Assembly (NCBI RefSeq): GCF_014049385.1
Contig: NZ_JACAOA010000001.1
Location: forward strand, 1 to 64,000
Length of the DNA: 64,000 nucleotides
Direction: 5' to 3'
From: Ruoffia halotolerans
GTDB taxonomy: Bacteria > Bacillota > Bacilli > Lactobacillales > Aerococcaceae
Under the pieces are notes generated by a model. The model ran no database searches, had not been told where the DNA came from, and was given only the letters and a program-made list of their open reading frames with translations. Position numbers and translations under genes: made by a program. Below are positions 26,599 through 33,679 of this stretch, in pieces; position 1 is the stretch's first letter; the number at the start of each line of letters is the position of its first letter.

Positions 26599-27564
26599 TT
26601 ATTTATTGCGCGTTGTATCAAATGGACGTACAGATGCTTCGATTTCGTCACGTTTTTCTTCTAAGAATGGCGGTAATGATAATTTTTCTCCTAACGATTC
26701 ATATGGTTCGTCACCCATGAAGCCTGGTCCATCTGTAGATATTTCAATTAAGATGTGGCCAATTCGTGCATATATTGCTTCAAAGAAGAAACGATCTACC
26801 CAACCAGAGTGGCGAACGCCGATTTGGTCATATTTTGCTTCCCATGATTTAATTGCGGCATGGTCTTCAACTCTAAATGAAACGTGGTGAACTTCTCCGT
26901 AACCTTGGATTCCAACGGGTGTTTCCTCATCTTTACGTAAGATAACACGACCACCGTTTCCACCTTCACCAACTTCAAAGACGGCAACTTCCTCTTCTTC
27001 AATCATTGGTTTCATATTATAGATTACTTGTAATAAATGTTTGAAGTCATCAAAATAACTTACAGTAATTTCAATCGGTCCAAGCCCGTAGATAGCTTTA
27101 TCTGTTGGTACTGGTCCATCTTGCCAAGGTGTTCCAGCTTCTACCCCTTCATTATTCTCGTCAGAGAATAAACGGTAGCGTTGACCATCTTCTTCTTCAA
27201 ATTCTAAAACTTTTGTACCGAATAAATCTTCAATCTCACCATGCTTGACATCAAATTCTTTAAAACGGTTTAAGTAATATTCTAAAGCTGCATCGTTAGG
27301 AACACGTAAGCCAATACGCGAAATTGAGTTTGATCCATAAGTTCCTGAAGGGATATTCGGGAAATCAAAGAATGTTAAATCTGTTCCTGGTGATCCGATG
27401 TCATCCGCAAAGAATGTATGATACGTTTGGATATCATCTTGGTTTACTGTCTTTTTAACTAAACGCATACCTAAAATATCTGTGATAAATTTATAGTTTC
27501 TTTCAGCACTATTCGTAATCGCTGTAACGTGGTGAATTCCATTAAGTTCAAAATTGTTTGTCAT
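26599..27564 (-). CDS. Ring-cleaving dioxygenase (MhqA-type VOC protein), first copy
   Basis: A 321-residue two-module extradiol dioxygenase. The metal ligands are expected in GIHHVTAI (about 10-13), VHHVSFRV and the Glu of LIEISTDGPGF. The substrate-cap region between the modules differs from the downstream paralogue. It lies 14 bp after mhqR on the same strand, so the regulator and enzyme form a single autoregulated unit. In B. subtilis the homologues protect against methylhydroquinone and catechol. The same role here is inferred. Confidence 0.87.
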   Translation of the reverse strand: MTNNFELNGIHHVTAITNSAERNYKFITDILGMRLVKKTVNQDDIQTYHTFFADDIGSPGTDLTFFDFPNIPSGTYGSNSISRIGLRVPNDAALEYYLNRFKEFDVKHGEIEDLFGTKVLEFEEEDGQRYRLFSDENNEGVEAGTPWQDGPVPTDKAIYGLGPIEITVSYFDDFKHLLQVIYNMKPMIEEEEVAVFEVGEGGNGGRVILRKDEETPVGIQGYGEVHHVSFRVEDHAAIKSWEAKYDQIGVRHSGWVDRFFFEAIYARIGHILIEISTDGPGFMGDEPYESLGEKLSLPPFLEEKRDEIEASVRPFDTTRNK

Positions 27565-27578
27565 AATAAAACTCTCCT

Positions 27579-28010
27579 TTATTTGTTGTCTATGCCATTC
27601 ATTTTCTTCAATAAGAACCGTAGTTGTGCGAGTTCATTATCCGATAATTTATCAAATGATTCTCTAATCAATTCAGCATGCGATGGGAAGATGCGTTCAA
27701 TTAACTCTTTCCCGCTAGGTGTTAAAGAGGCACGAATGATACGACGATCTTGTTCATTTACAATTCGCTCAACAAGTCCCTTTTCACATAATTTATCAAT
27801 TAAGTAAGTAGTACTGCTGCTCGCAATTAGAATTTTCTCTTTTATTTGTTGAATAGGTTGTGGCCCTTTATTCAATAATAATTCTAGTACGGCAAACTCA
27901 TTTAAGTTTAGACCGTGTTTTCTTGAGTCTTTTCTAACTGTTCTATCTAAAGTTTCGCTTGTTCTTTGGATCCCTACAAATGCTTTTAATGATTCTTCGG
28001 TTCTGTTCAT
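27579..28010 (-). CDS. MarR-family regulator, MhqR-like
   Basis: A 143-residue winged-helix repressor. The DNA-binding part is LNEFAVLELLLNKGPQPIQQIKEKI, SSSTTYLIDKLCEKGLVER and the wing VNEQDRRIIRASLTPSGKEL. It begins at ATG 28010 behind AGGAGG; an earlier ATG at 28037 lies ahead of that Shine-Dalgarno. It heads the operon of two dioxygenases, a flavin reductase and a hydrolase, the arrangement expected for MhqR. It contains no cysteine, so unlike OhrR it cannot be a thiol switch and more likely binds a ligand. Confidence 0.85.
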   Translation of the reverse strand: MNRTEESLKAFVGIQRTSETLDRTVRKDSRKHGLNLNEFAVLELLLNKGPQPIQQIKEKILIASSSTTYLIDKLCEKGLVERIVNEQDRRIIRASLTPSGKELIERIFPSHAELIRESFDKLSDNELAQLRFLLKKMNGIDNK

Positions 28011-28045
28011 TGTTGCTCCTCCTAAAAGATTGTTCATATTTTATT

Positions 28046-28063
28046 ATCTCGTTTTCGAATTAT
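28046..28063. promoter_or_regulatory. Putative MhqR operator 1, overlapping the mhqR promoter -10
   Basis: ATCTCGTTTTCGAATTAT, an imperfect dyad. The minus-strand promoter is TTGCTC, 17 bp, TATAAT, and the TATAAT (28058-28063) is part of this site. The same ATCTCG-N4-CGAA pattern recurs at 28119 and 28199. It resembles my recollection of the B. subtilis MhqR box. Identification is by position and repetition. Confidence 0.55.
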
Positions 28064-28118
28064 AAGTTAAAAATTATAACCGAGCAAAAGCATTTAAAAT
28101 TTTACTTTAAATGTTTAC

Positions 28119-28142
28119 ATCTCGATTTCGAATTAATGTTAA
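28119..28142. promoter_or_regulatory. Putative MhqR operator 2
   Basis: ATCTCGATTTCGAATTAA followed by TGTTAACATG. The match to operator 3 extends beyond the core through TAACATG, so the repeated unit is about 28 bp. It lies 73 bp from operator 1. Confidence 0.5.
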
Positions 28143-28198
28143 CATGAATCAATTTAGAGGTCAAGTCTTTCACTTTTATTAGTGATCAATGAAGTGTT

Positions 28199-28226
28199 AT
28201 CTCGACTCCGAAATAATACTAACATG
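28199..28226. promoter_or_regulatory. Putative MhqR operator 3, proximal to the YggS gene
   Basis: ATCTCGACTCCGAAATAA followed by TACTAACATG, 80 bp from operator 2. It lies on the yggS side of the region, and TAATACT within it could be a plus-strand -10. This raises the possibility that the YggS-family gene belongs to the same regulon. Confidence 0.5.
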
Positions 28227-28347
28227 GATATTTGTTCAATGCAAGTATTATTCTTGAATTCGTTTGAATGTCTTCAAATTGACACCCTCCATCATTATTG
28301 ATAAATTCAATAGAGGAATAATTAAAGGATTGGTGAACGAAGTGACA

Positions 28348-29031
28348 ATGAAACAAACGTTAAAAACAAATATCAATGTAATTCAAGAAACGATTGAAAA
28401 TCATCTACCCGCTGGAAACGAGGAACCTACTGTAGTTGCAGTCACTAAGACCGTTGATGAAAAAACGATGCGTGATTTGCACGCTCTTGGAGTAAAACAC
28501 TTTGGGGAGAATCGCCCCGATGTATTCTTAAAGAAATATGAAAATTTAGCAGATATTAATGACGAGATTCAATGGCATTTTATTGGTAATTTACAAACGA
28601 GACAAGTGAAGAAGATTATTAATGATATTGATTATCTCCATTCTCTGGACCGTCTCTCTTTAGCAAAAGAAATTCAAAAACGCGCTGAGCAGCCGGTTAA
28701 CTGTTTCATTCAAGTTAATGTGAGTGGTGAAGATAGTAAATCTGGTTTCCAACCCGACGCGTTGGCTGACACTTTAAAAGAGTTAGAAGCATATGATAAG
28801 TTAAATATCATTGGCCTAATGACAATGGCTCCTATTGATGCCAGCCAAGAGGAAATTCATGAATATTTCCGCTTTTTAAAAGAGTTACAAGTTGAAGTGG
28901 AACAAAGTAACTTTACAAATGCTCCTTGTACAGAAGTTAGCATGGGCATGAGCCAAGACTATCCCATCGCTGTTTCAGAAGGAACTACTTTCATACGTGT
29001 AGGTACTGCCTTTTTCAAAGATGCTTTATAA
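28348..29031 (+). CDS. YggS-family PLP homeostasis protein
   Basis: PLP-binding barrel protein of the YggS/YlmE family, which buffers free pyridoxal phosphate and affects amino-acid and keto-acid balance. The PLP lysine is in VAVTKTV. Further family motifs are FGENRPDVF, WHFIGNLQTRQVK, QVNVSGEDSKSGF and MGMSQDYPIA. About 227 residues from ATG 28348. The start is uncertain because the in-frame GTG at 28333 has only a weak AAAGG before it. Genes for cell division (ylmFGH), the usual neighbours, are absent. Instead it faces the mhq operon across shared operators. Confidence 0.87.
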   Translation: MKQTLKTNINVIQETIENHLPAGNEEPTVVAVTKTVDEKTMRDLHALGVKHFGENRPDVFLKKYENLADINDEIQWHFIGNLQTRQVKKIINDIDYLHSLDRLSLAKEIQKRAEQPVNCFIQVNVSGEDSKSGFQPDALADTLKELEAYDKLNIIGLMTMAPIDASQEEIHEYFRFLKELQVEVEQSNFTNAPCTEVSMGMSQDYPIAVSEGTTFIRVGTAFFKDAL

Positions 29032-29032
29032 G

Positions 29033-29076
29033 TAAAAAAACAACAGTTCAAAAAAATCGAGCTGTTGTTTTTTGTT
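29033..29076. terminator. Bidirectional terminator (yggS / nrdDG)
   Basis: Stem AACAACAG/CTGTTGTT with T-runs on both sides, between convergent genes. Confidence 0.75.
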
Positions 29077-29078
29077 TA

Positions 29079-29651
29079 TTAATAATATGGTTGACCATTC
29101 GATTGTGTCCAAAGCACAACTTTATCTTGCGCCAAACTCTGTTGGACGTCGATAATACGTTGATTTGTACTGCCTCTGAATTGCCTTGTGAGGTCTTTTT
29201 TATTAATGTCAAAACGCCCATCGACTAAAACATCGATAAGGGATAATAGTTCCAACTTATCTTCAGATTCTAAAAGTAATTCTTCCCATGTATAACCAGT
29301 CCATGACCAAATATCTTTAGTCTGCTGGTATTTTTCTCGGATTGCTCTACATAAAGGGACTACGATATTGGTATTTAACATAGGCTCTCCGCCTAGTAAA
29401 GTTAAGCCTTGGCAATATGATGCCGCGAGATCTTCAATGATTCGCTCTTCCAATTCTTGCGTATAAGGTGTGCCGTAGTTAAAGTTTTGTGCGACACGGT
29501 TGTAACAACCGACACAGGCAAAGGGACAACCACTGACGTAAAGACTACATCTGACTCCTTCGCCATCTACAAAATTATATGGTTTGTAATCTGCAATCTT
29601 TTCTAGACTCAAATCTTTGGCTAGCCATTCTTTGGGTTTGGGATTTTTCAT
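29079..29651 (-). CDS. nrdG: Anaerobic ribonucleotide reductase activating protein
   Basis: Radical SAM activase that generates the glycyl radical on NrdD. It has 190 residues. The iron-sulfur motif is C42-PFA-C46-VG-C49, followed by the GGEPML motif. Its ATG overlaps the NrdD stop by 4 bp, typical of translational coupling. It needs a reduced flavodoxin or ferredoxin not seen in this window. It ends at a bidirectional terminator. Confidence 0.95.
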   Translation of the reverse strand: MKNPKPKEWLAKDLSLEKIADYKPYNFVDGEGVRCSLYVSGCPFACVGCYNRVAQNFNYGTPYTQELEERIIEDLAASYCQGLTLLGGEPMLNTNIVVPLCRAIREKYQQTKDIWSWTGYTWEELLLESEDKLELLSLIDVLVDGRFDINKKDLTRQFRGSTNQRIIDVQQSLAQDKVVLWTQSNGQPYY

Positions 29652-31891
29652 TCGAGTACGCTCCTTGAATCATTTGCTAATTTCGCTTTCTGATTGCGTT
29701 TCAATTTCACGACACTCTCCGGAATATGTTTCACTCGCGCGTTAATTTCTTTATGTCTTCCACGCACCATCGGTCTTTTCTGTGGATTACCTAAATAGCC
29801 ACAAGTTCTCTTTACAACGTCTGATGTGTCAGGATTTTGATTGCCACATTGAGGGCATTTAAAACCACGTTCGGTCGCTTCAAACTCTCCATCAAAGTCA
29901 CATTCATAACAATGATCAATCGGTGTATTCGTTCCTAGATACCCAATCTTGTCATAAGCGAAGTCCCATACTGTTTCTAATGCTTTTAAATTTTGGCGCA
30001 TATTCGGATATTCACAGTAATGGATAAACCCGCCACTACAGTATTGTGGGTAGTCTTTTTCGAATTCAATTTTTTCAAATGGGGTCGGGTTCTTTCTGAC
30101 ATCATAATGGAAAGAATTCGTATAATAATCTTTATCGGTAATGTCAGGAATCGAACCAAATTGTTCTTTATCCATGCGGCAAAATCGGTCTGTTAAACTC
30201 TCAGATGGAGTGCTGTAAACACTGAAATGATAGCCATACTGATCGCCTAACTCGTCAGCTTTAGCTTTAAGCGTTTTAATCACTTCTAGTGTGAATTCTT
30301 TTGCTTCTTCTTTCTCTTCCCAAGCCGAACCATAAAAAGCTGTCGCCACTTCATATAATCCGATATAACCCAGCGACACTGTTGCGCGTTTATTTTTAAA
30401 TAATGTATCGACGGAATCCTCTTCATTCAATCGTTCACCAAATGCTCCATACTGATATAAGATGGGTGCGTTCTCTGGTAAAGCTTCCTTCACTCTCTCC
30501 ACACGATACACTAAAGCGTCAGTCATAATATCAAGTCTTTCCTTTAATAATGACCAAAATTGTTCTTTATTCTCACGAGATTCAATCGCAATTCTTGGTA
30601 AATTCAGTGTGACAACTCCCAAGTTCATTCGACCATCATTGACTTCTTTTCCGTTCTCATCTTTCCAACCTTGAAGGAATGATCGGCACCCCATCGGCAC
30701 TTTAAAACTGCCTGTCAACTCAACTAATTTGTCATACATTAGAACATCTGGGTACATACGGTTAGCTGTGCATTCAATCGCTAGTTGTTTGATGTCATAA
30801 TTAGGATCTACTTCTTTTAAGTTCACTCCGTCTCTTAATGTAAAAACAAGTTTAGGGAAGATTGCGGTTCTTTTCTCGCTACCCAAGCCTTCTAATCTGA
30901 CTTTCAAAATCGCGAATTGGATTTCTCTTTCAATCCACGAAGTTCCTAAACCAAAGCCAAGTGTTGTAAAAGGGGTTTGTCCTTGAGACGTATACAGTGT
31001 ATTGATTTCATATTCTAAACTTTGCATCGCATCATAAATATCTTTTTTCGTTTTACTCATCGCAAATGCTTTTTGTTTATCCTCATCTTCAATCCACTCA
31101 TGCGCCATCTTTAAATTCTTTTGATAGTTTTTCTCACCATATGGAGCTAAAATCTCATCAATTCGGTTGGCACTTGTTCCGCCGTACTGACTACTTGCAA
31201 CGTTGGCAATGATTTGAGCCATTTGAGCCGTAGCCGTTTGGATCGATTGGGGTGATTCGACTTGTGCATTTCCAATTGTAAATCCTTCATTAAACATTGT
31301 TTCAAAGTCGATTAAGCTACAATTTGTCATCGGTGCATAGGGTTGATAATCCAAATCATGGTAGTGTATTTGCCCTTTTAAATGAGCGTTAGCGACATGA
31401 GGTGGTAACATCTTTAACCCAATGGCTTTAGCTGTGACACCGGCAGTCAAATCTCTTTGTGTATTAAAGACACGACTATCTTTATTCGCATTCTCGTTCA
31501 CAAGTGTACTTTCTTTTCCAGTTAGGGCTTTGATACTTTCATTGATATCAACAGCTTTTATACGTTCCTGATCTCTTTGAACCCGGTGGCTAATGTAAGC
31601 TTGAGCAACCTCATAGTATTCAGAAGCAACGAGTACTTCTTCCGTTACGCGCTGTATTTGATTAATCGTCAATTCTTGACCGTATCTACTTGATAGTTTT
31701 GTAATGATTTCTTCAACTAATTCTGATAATTCAGTATTTATCATTGTTTTATTATTTGAATATACATGAATAAACGCATTGTTAATCGCAGATTTTATTT
31801 TGTTAGGATTAAAATTAACGACTCGCCCGTCTCGTTTGATGACGATCCAATTTGTTATACTTTCCTTGATATCTTTAAATATTATATCCAT
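29648..31891 (-). CDS. nrdD: Anaerobic (class III) ribonucleoside-triphosphate reductase
   Basis: Glycyl-radical enzyme making deoxyribonucleotides without oxygen. The N-terminal ATP-cone (WIVIKRDGRVVNFNPNKIKSAI pattern) gives allosteric control. A zinc-binding CxxC pair (CYEC and CPQC) and the glycyl radical loop RTCGYLG are at the C-terminus. 747 residues from ATG 31891, chosen because AGGAGG lies six bases upstream; the ATG six bases earlier abuts it. It is controlled by tandem NrdR boxes. It forms an operon with nrdG. Confidence 0.95.
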   Translation of the reverse strand: MDIIFKDIKESITNWIVIKRDGRVVNFNPNKIKSAINNAFIHVYSNNKTMINTELSELVEEIITKLSSRYGQELTINQIQRVTEEVLVASEYYEVAQAYISHRVQRDQERIKAVDINESIKALTGKESTLVNENANKDSRVFNTQRDLTAGVTAKAIGLKMLPPHVANAHLKGQIHYHDLDYQPYAPMTNCSLIDFETMFNEGFTIGNAQVESPQSIQTATAQMAQIIANVASSQYGGTSANRIDEILAPYGEKNYQKNLKMAHEWIEDEDKQKAFAMSKTKKDIYDAMQSLEYEINTLYTSQGQTPFTTLGFGLGTSWIEREIQFAILKVRLEGLGSEKRTAIFPKLVFTLRDGVNLKEVDPNYDIKQLAIECTANRMYPDVLMYDKLVELTGSFKVPMGCRSFLQGWKDENGKEVNDGRMNLGVVTLNLPRIAIESRENKEQFWSLLKERLDIMTDALVYRVERVKEALPENAPILYQYGAFGERLNEEDSVDTLFKNKRATVSLGYIGLYEVATAFYGSAWEEKEEAKEFTLEVIKTLKAKADELGDQYGYHFSVYSTPSESLTDRFCRMDKEQFGSIPDITDKDYYTNSFHYDVRKNPTPFEKIEFEKDYPQYCSGGFIHYCEYPNMRQNLKALETVWDFAYDKIGYLGTNTPIDHCYECDFDGEFEATERGFKCPQCGNQNPDTSDVVKRTCGYLGNPQKRPMVRGRHKEINARVKHIPESVVKLKRNQKAKLANDSRSVLE

Positions 31892-31906
31892 TTCCATCCT
31901 CCTCAA

Positions 31907-31922
31907 ACACAATATATAGTGT
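31907..31922. promoter_or_regulatory. NrdR box 1
   Basis: ACACAATATATAGTGT is a perfect match to the NrdR consensus acaCwAtATaTwGtgt. It lies directly upstream of the nrdD ribosome-binding site. Confidence 0.85.
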
Positions 31923-31938
31923 ACACTTAATAATAATA

Positions 31939-31953
31939 GCACATATATTGTGT
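31939..31953. promoter_or_regulatory. NrdR box 2 (one base short)
   Basis: GCACATATATTGTGT matches the NrdR box with one missing base in the left half. Centre-to-centre distance to box 1 is about 31.5 bp, three helical turns, the usual tandem arrangement. A possible promoter on the minus strand (TAGACT, 16 bp, TATTAT) has this box in its spacer. Confidence 0.7.
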
Positions 31954-32185
31954 GAGTCTAGGGATTTCAATGATTCTATAAATAATATTTATCTAAAATT
32001 CAAAGTAATTGCGGTGTGAAGGGATTGGGAGGAATGATATTTTGTCTACGATGATAATGACAGAAATAAACGTAGTCCATGAATAAACCGAGTATGTCTC
32101 TGGTTGTCCACGATTATAAAACTAGCATAGTGCCGGAATCGAGTACTCGAATTGAACCCGAATGCAGGTTTGCCCATTTTCCCAA
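31954..32185. other. Non-coding, probably decayed DNA
   Basis: 232 bp between the nrdD promoter and the VOC pseudogene terminator. Only short open stretches without ribosome-binding sites are present. Nothing recognisable was found. Its position beside a pseudogene suggests it is residue of an older rearrangement, which is inference. Confidence 0.4.
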
Positions 32186-32211
32186 CAAAAAAAGAGCTGC
32201 AACCACAGCTC
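32186..32211 (-). terminator. Terminator of the VOC pseudogene
   Basis: Stem GAGCTG/CAGCTC with a 6-base loop and seven Ts on the minus strand. Confidence 0.6.
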
Positions 32212-32227
32212 CTTCAATCAACACTTA

Positions 32228-32657
32228 TTATTCTATGACTAGCATGTTATTATCATCGAACTTCCAGCTATCACCATATGCAACCTCCCAATAATAACCG
32301 TCAAGATCTTAGAAGCAACCACTATACCCGTCCCAATCCGTAGGTTTAGGATATTTCGCGATCGGCCCACCAGCAGACTCAACCAGTTTAACAAATTCAT
32401 CCACTTCAACTTTAGTTTTAAAGTTGATTGCTAATGTATTCCACTAAGCCTGTATTAATGACTGGAGGGTTGGTTGGATTTATTTCATTAGCTAAATTTT
32501 CCAGTGAGAATAACTCTAATTTTGTCCCTTCCATATCAAAAAATACAATCGGTGGGTTATCAGCCTCTTCATAGGTTTTAAAACTGATTTCTTTGTAGAA
32601 TTTCATTGCCTTACCAATATTTTTGACACCTAAAGCAATTAAGTTAATTCGATTCAT
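32228..32657 (-). pseudogene. VOC-family protein, broken by a frameshift and a stop
   Basis: The first 79 or so codons read as a VOC protein: MNRINLIALGVKNIGKAMKFY, IVFFDMEGTKLELFS, then INTGLVE. Near 32440 the frame shifts. In the next frame homology continues as NTLAINFKTKVEVDEFVKLV, PKPTDWDGYSG and DLDGYYWEVAYGDSW. That second frame is interrupted by TAA at 32309-32311, where a coding codon is expected, and ends at 32228. So there is one small indel plus one nonsense mutation. The terminator at 32186 is still intact, suggesting recent decay. Confidence 0.85.
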
Positions 32658-32683
32658 ATTCATGACTCGCTTATTAATTTTTC

Positions 32684-32729
32684 TAAAAAAACGCTTAGAC
32701 CTACACAATGATTGTTGTATACCTAAGCG
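32684..32729 (-). terminator. Terminator of the secreted acidic protein gene
   Basis: Stem CGCTTAG/CTAAGCG with a long loop and seven Ts on the minus strand. It lies between that gene and the VOC pseudogene. Confidence 0.55.
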
Positions 32730-32747
32730 GTAATCAGTTCCAACGGC

Positions 32748-33584
32748 TTACTCAGCTGTTTCGTCAGTGTTGTTAGATGCTTCTAGGCTCGAATTCTCGA
32801 CACTTTCGCTGCTCTCTTCGCTATCTTCAATTGTATTGAGTTCCACAATATTTCCGTCAGCATCGACTTCAGCCATGACGTAATCTATTGAGTCAGTTTC
32901 ATTACTATTTCGAATCCAAGCATACAGCCAGCTTTCATCTTCGAATCGATATGTTATCTCTGAGGGCTCACCAATTAATTCCTGTAACTCTTCAAATGTA
33001 GTAAACTCACGATTGTCACTCTCTGCATCTTGCCAAGTTTCAATTTCTTCTAAGGTAATGTTTAATGGCTCAAAGGCCGTCTCATTCACTAGCAATAAAT
33101 TCACTTCTGTTAAATAAGGCGCAGCGAAGCCCTCTTCTGGTTCTGTACTTTCCACAGCTTCTGTCGAAGCTGCTTGTGCATTACTTGCTTCCGCTGCCTT
33201 TTCTTCTGAGAAGATTTGTGCATATAGAATAGCTGATTCTTCATCATTTATTGAATAATACAATAAGAATTCACTTGCACCTGCATCAAACGTTTCAGCA
33301 GGCTCGCCCGCTAATTCAATCACTTCTTTTTTAGTCATTCCGGTTGAACCTTCGGAAATGAGCGTCTCAAACGTAGACTTCAATTCATCTAGAGGTGTTT
33401 GGGACAGATCGTCATAGGCTCTAAACCAGCGAATATAATTCACTTTATCCTCTTCAGTTAATTCAACTTGTTCCAATTCTTCATCACTTGTACTAGAACT
33501 ACTTTCTGATGCTGCTATTCTTATTGGGCTGATTAGCATCACGAATAACATCGCTACTAAAAACCCTTTATTTCTATGACTCAA
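32748..33584 (-). CDS. Secreted protein with two SmpA/BLIP-like repeats (unknown function)
   Basis: A 278-residue exported protein. The signal peptide has a hydrophobic core VAMLFVMLISPI and a cleavage region around IAAS. A Ser/Glu-rich linker follows. There are then two similar modules: GMTKKEVIELAGEPAETF with LLYYSI (about 82-110), and TTFEELQELIGEPSEITY with WLYAWIR (about 196-226). This 'x-x-E-V-x-x-L-x-GEP' pattern is that of SmpA/OmlA- or DUF3862-like domains. The C-terminus is again Ser/Glu-rich. The start is TTG 33584 behind GAGGATAGAG. The function is unknown, and no lipobox is present. Confidence 0.75.
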   Translation of the reverse strand: MSHRNKGFLVAMLFVMLISPIRIAASESSSSTSDEELEQVELTEEDKVNYIRWFRAYDDLSQTPLDELKSTFETLISEGSTGMTKKEVIELAGEPAETFDAGASEFLLYYSINDEESAILYAQIFSEEKAAEASNAQAASTEAVESTEPEEGFAAPYLTEVNLLLVNETAFEPLNITLEEIETWQDAESDNREFTTFEELQELIGEPSEITYRFEDESWLYAWIRNSNETDSIDYVMAEVDADGNIVELNTIEDSEESSESVENSSLEASNNTDETAE

Positions 33585-33621
33585 CTCTATCCATCCTCAC
33601 TTCAGATTGTTACTTTAGACA

Positions 33622-33649
33622 AGTATAGCATAGCCCACGATTTTTCTAA
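33622..33649 (-). promoter_or_regulatory. Extended -10 promoter of the secreted acidic protein gene
   Basis: Minus-strand -35 TTAGAA (33644-33649), 16 bp spacer, -10 TATACT (33622-33627) preceded by TGC. The same TGCTATACT occurs upstream of the other secreted protein at 2235. It lies just outside the IS30 left end. Confidence 0.5.
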
Positions 33650-33679
33650 ATACTTATTGTCTTCGCTTATTTATTGTGA

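Noticed and set aside
32040-32185. Sequence resembling a tRNA T-arm (GGTTCAATTC) on the minus strand
   Set aside because: No acceptor, D-arm or anticodon stem can be paired around it, so it is not a tRNA or a clear tRNA remnant.
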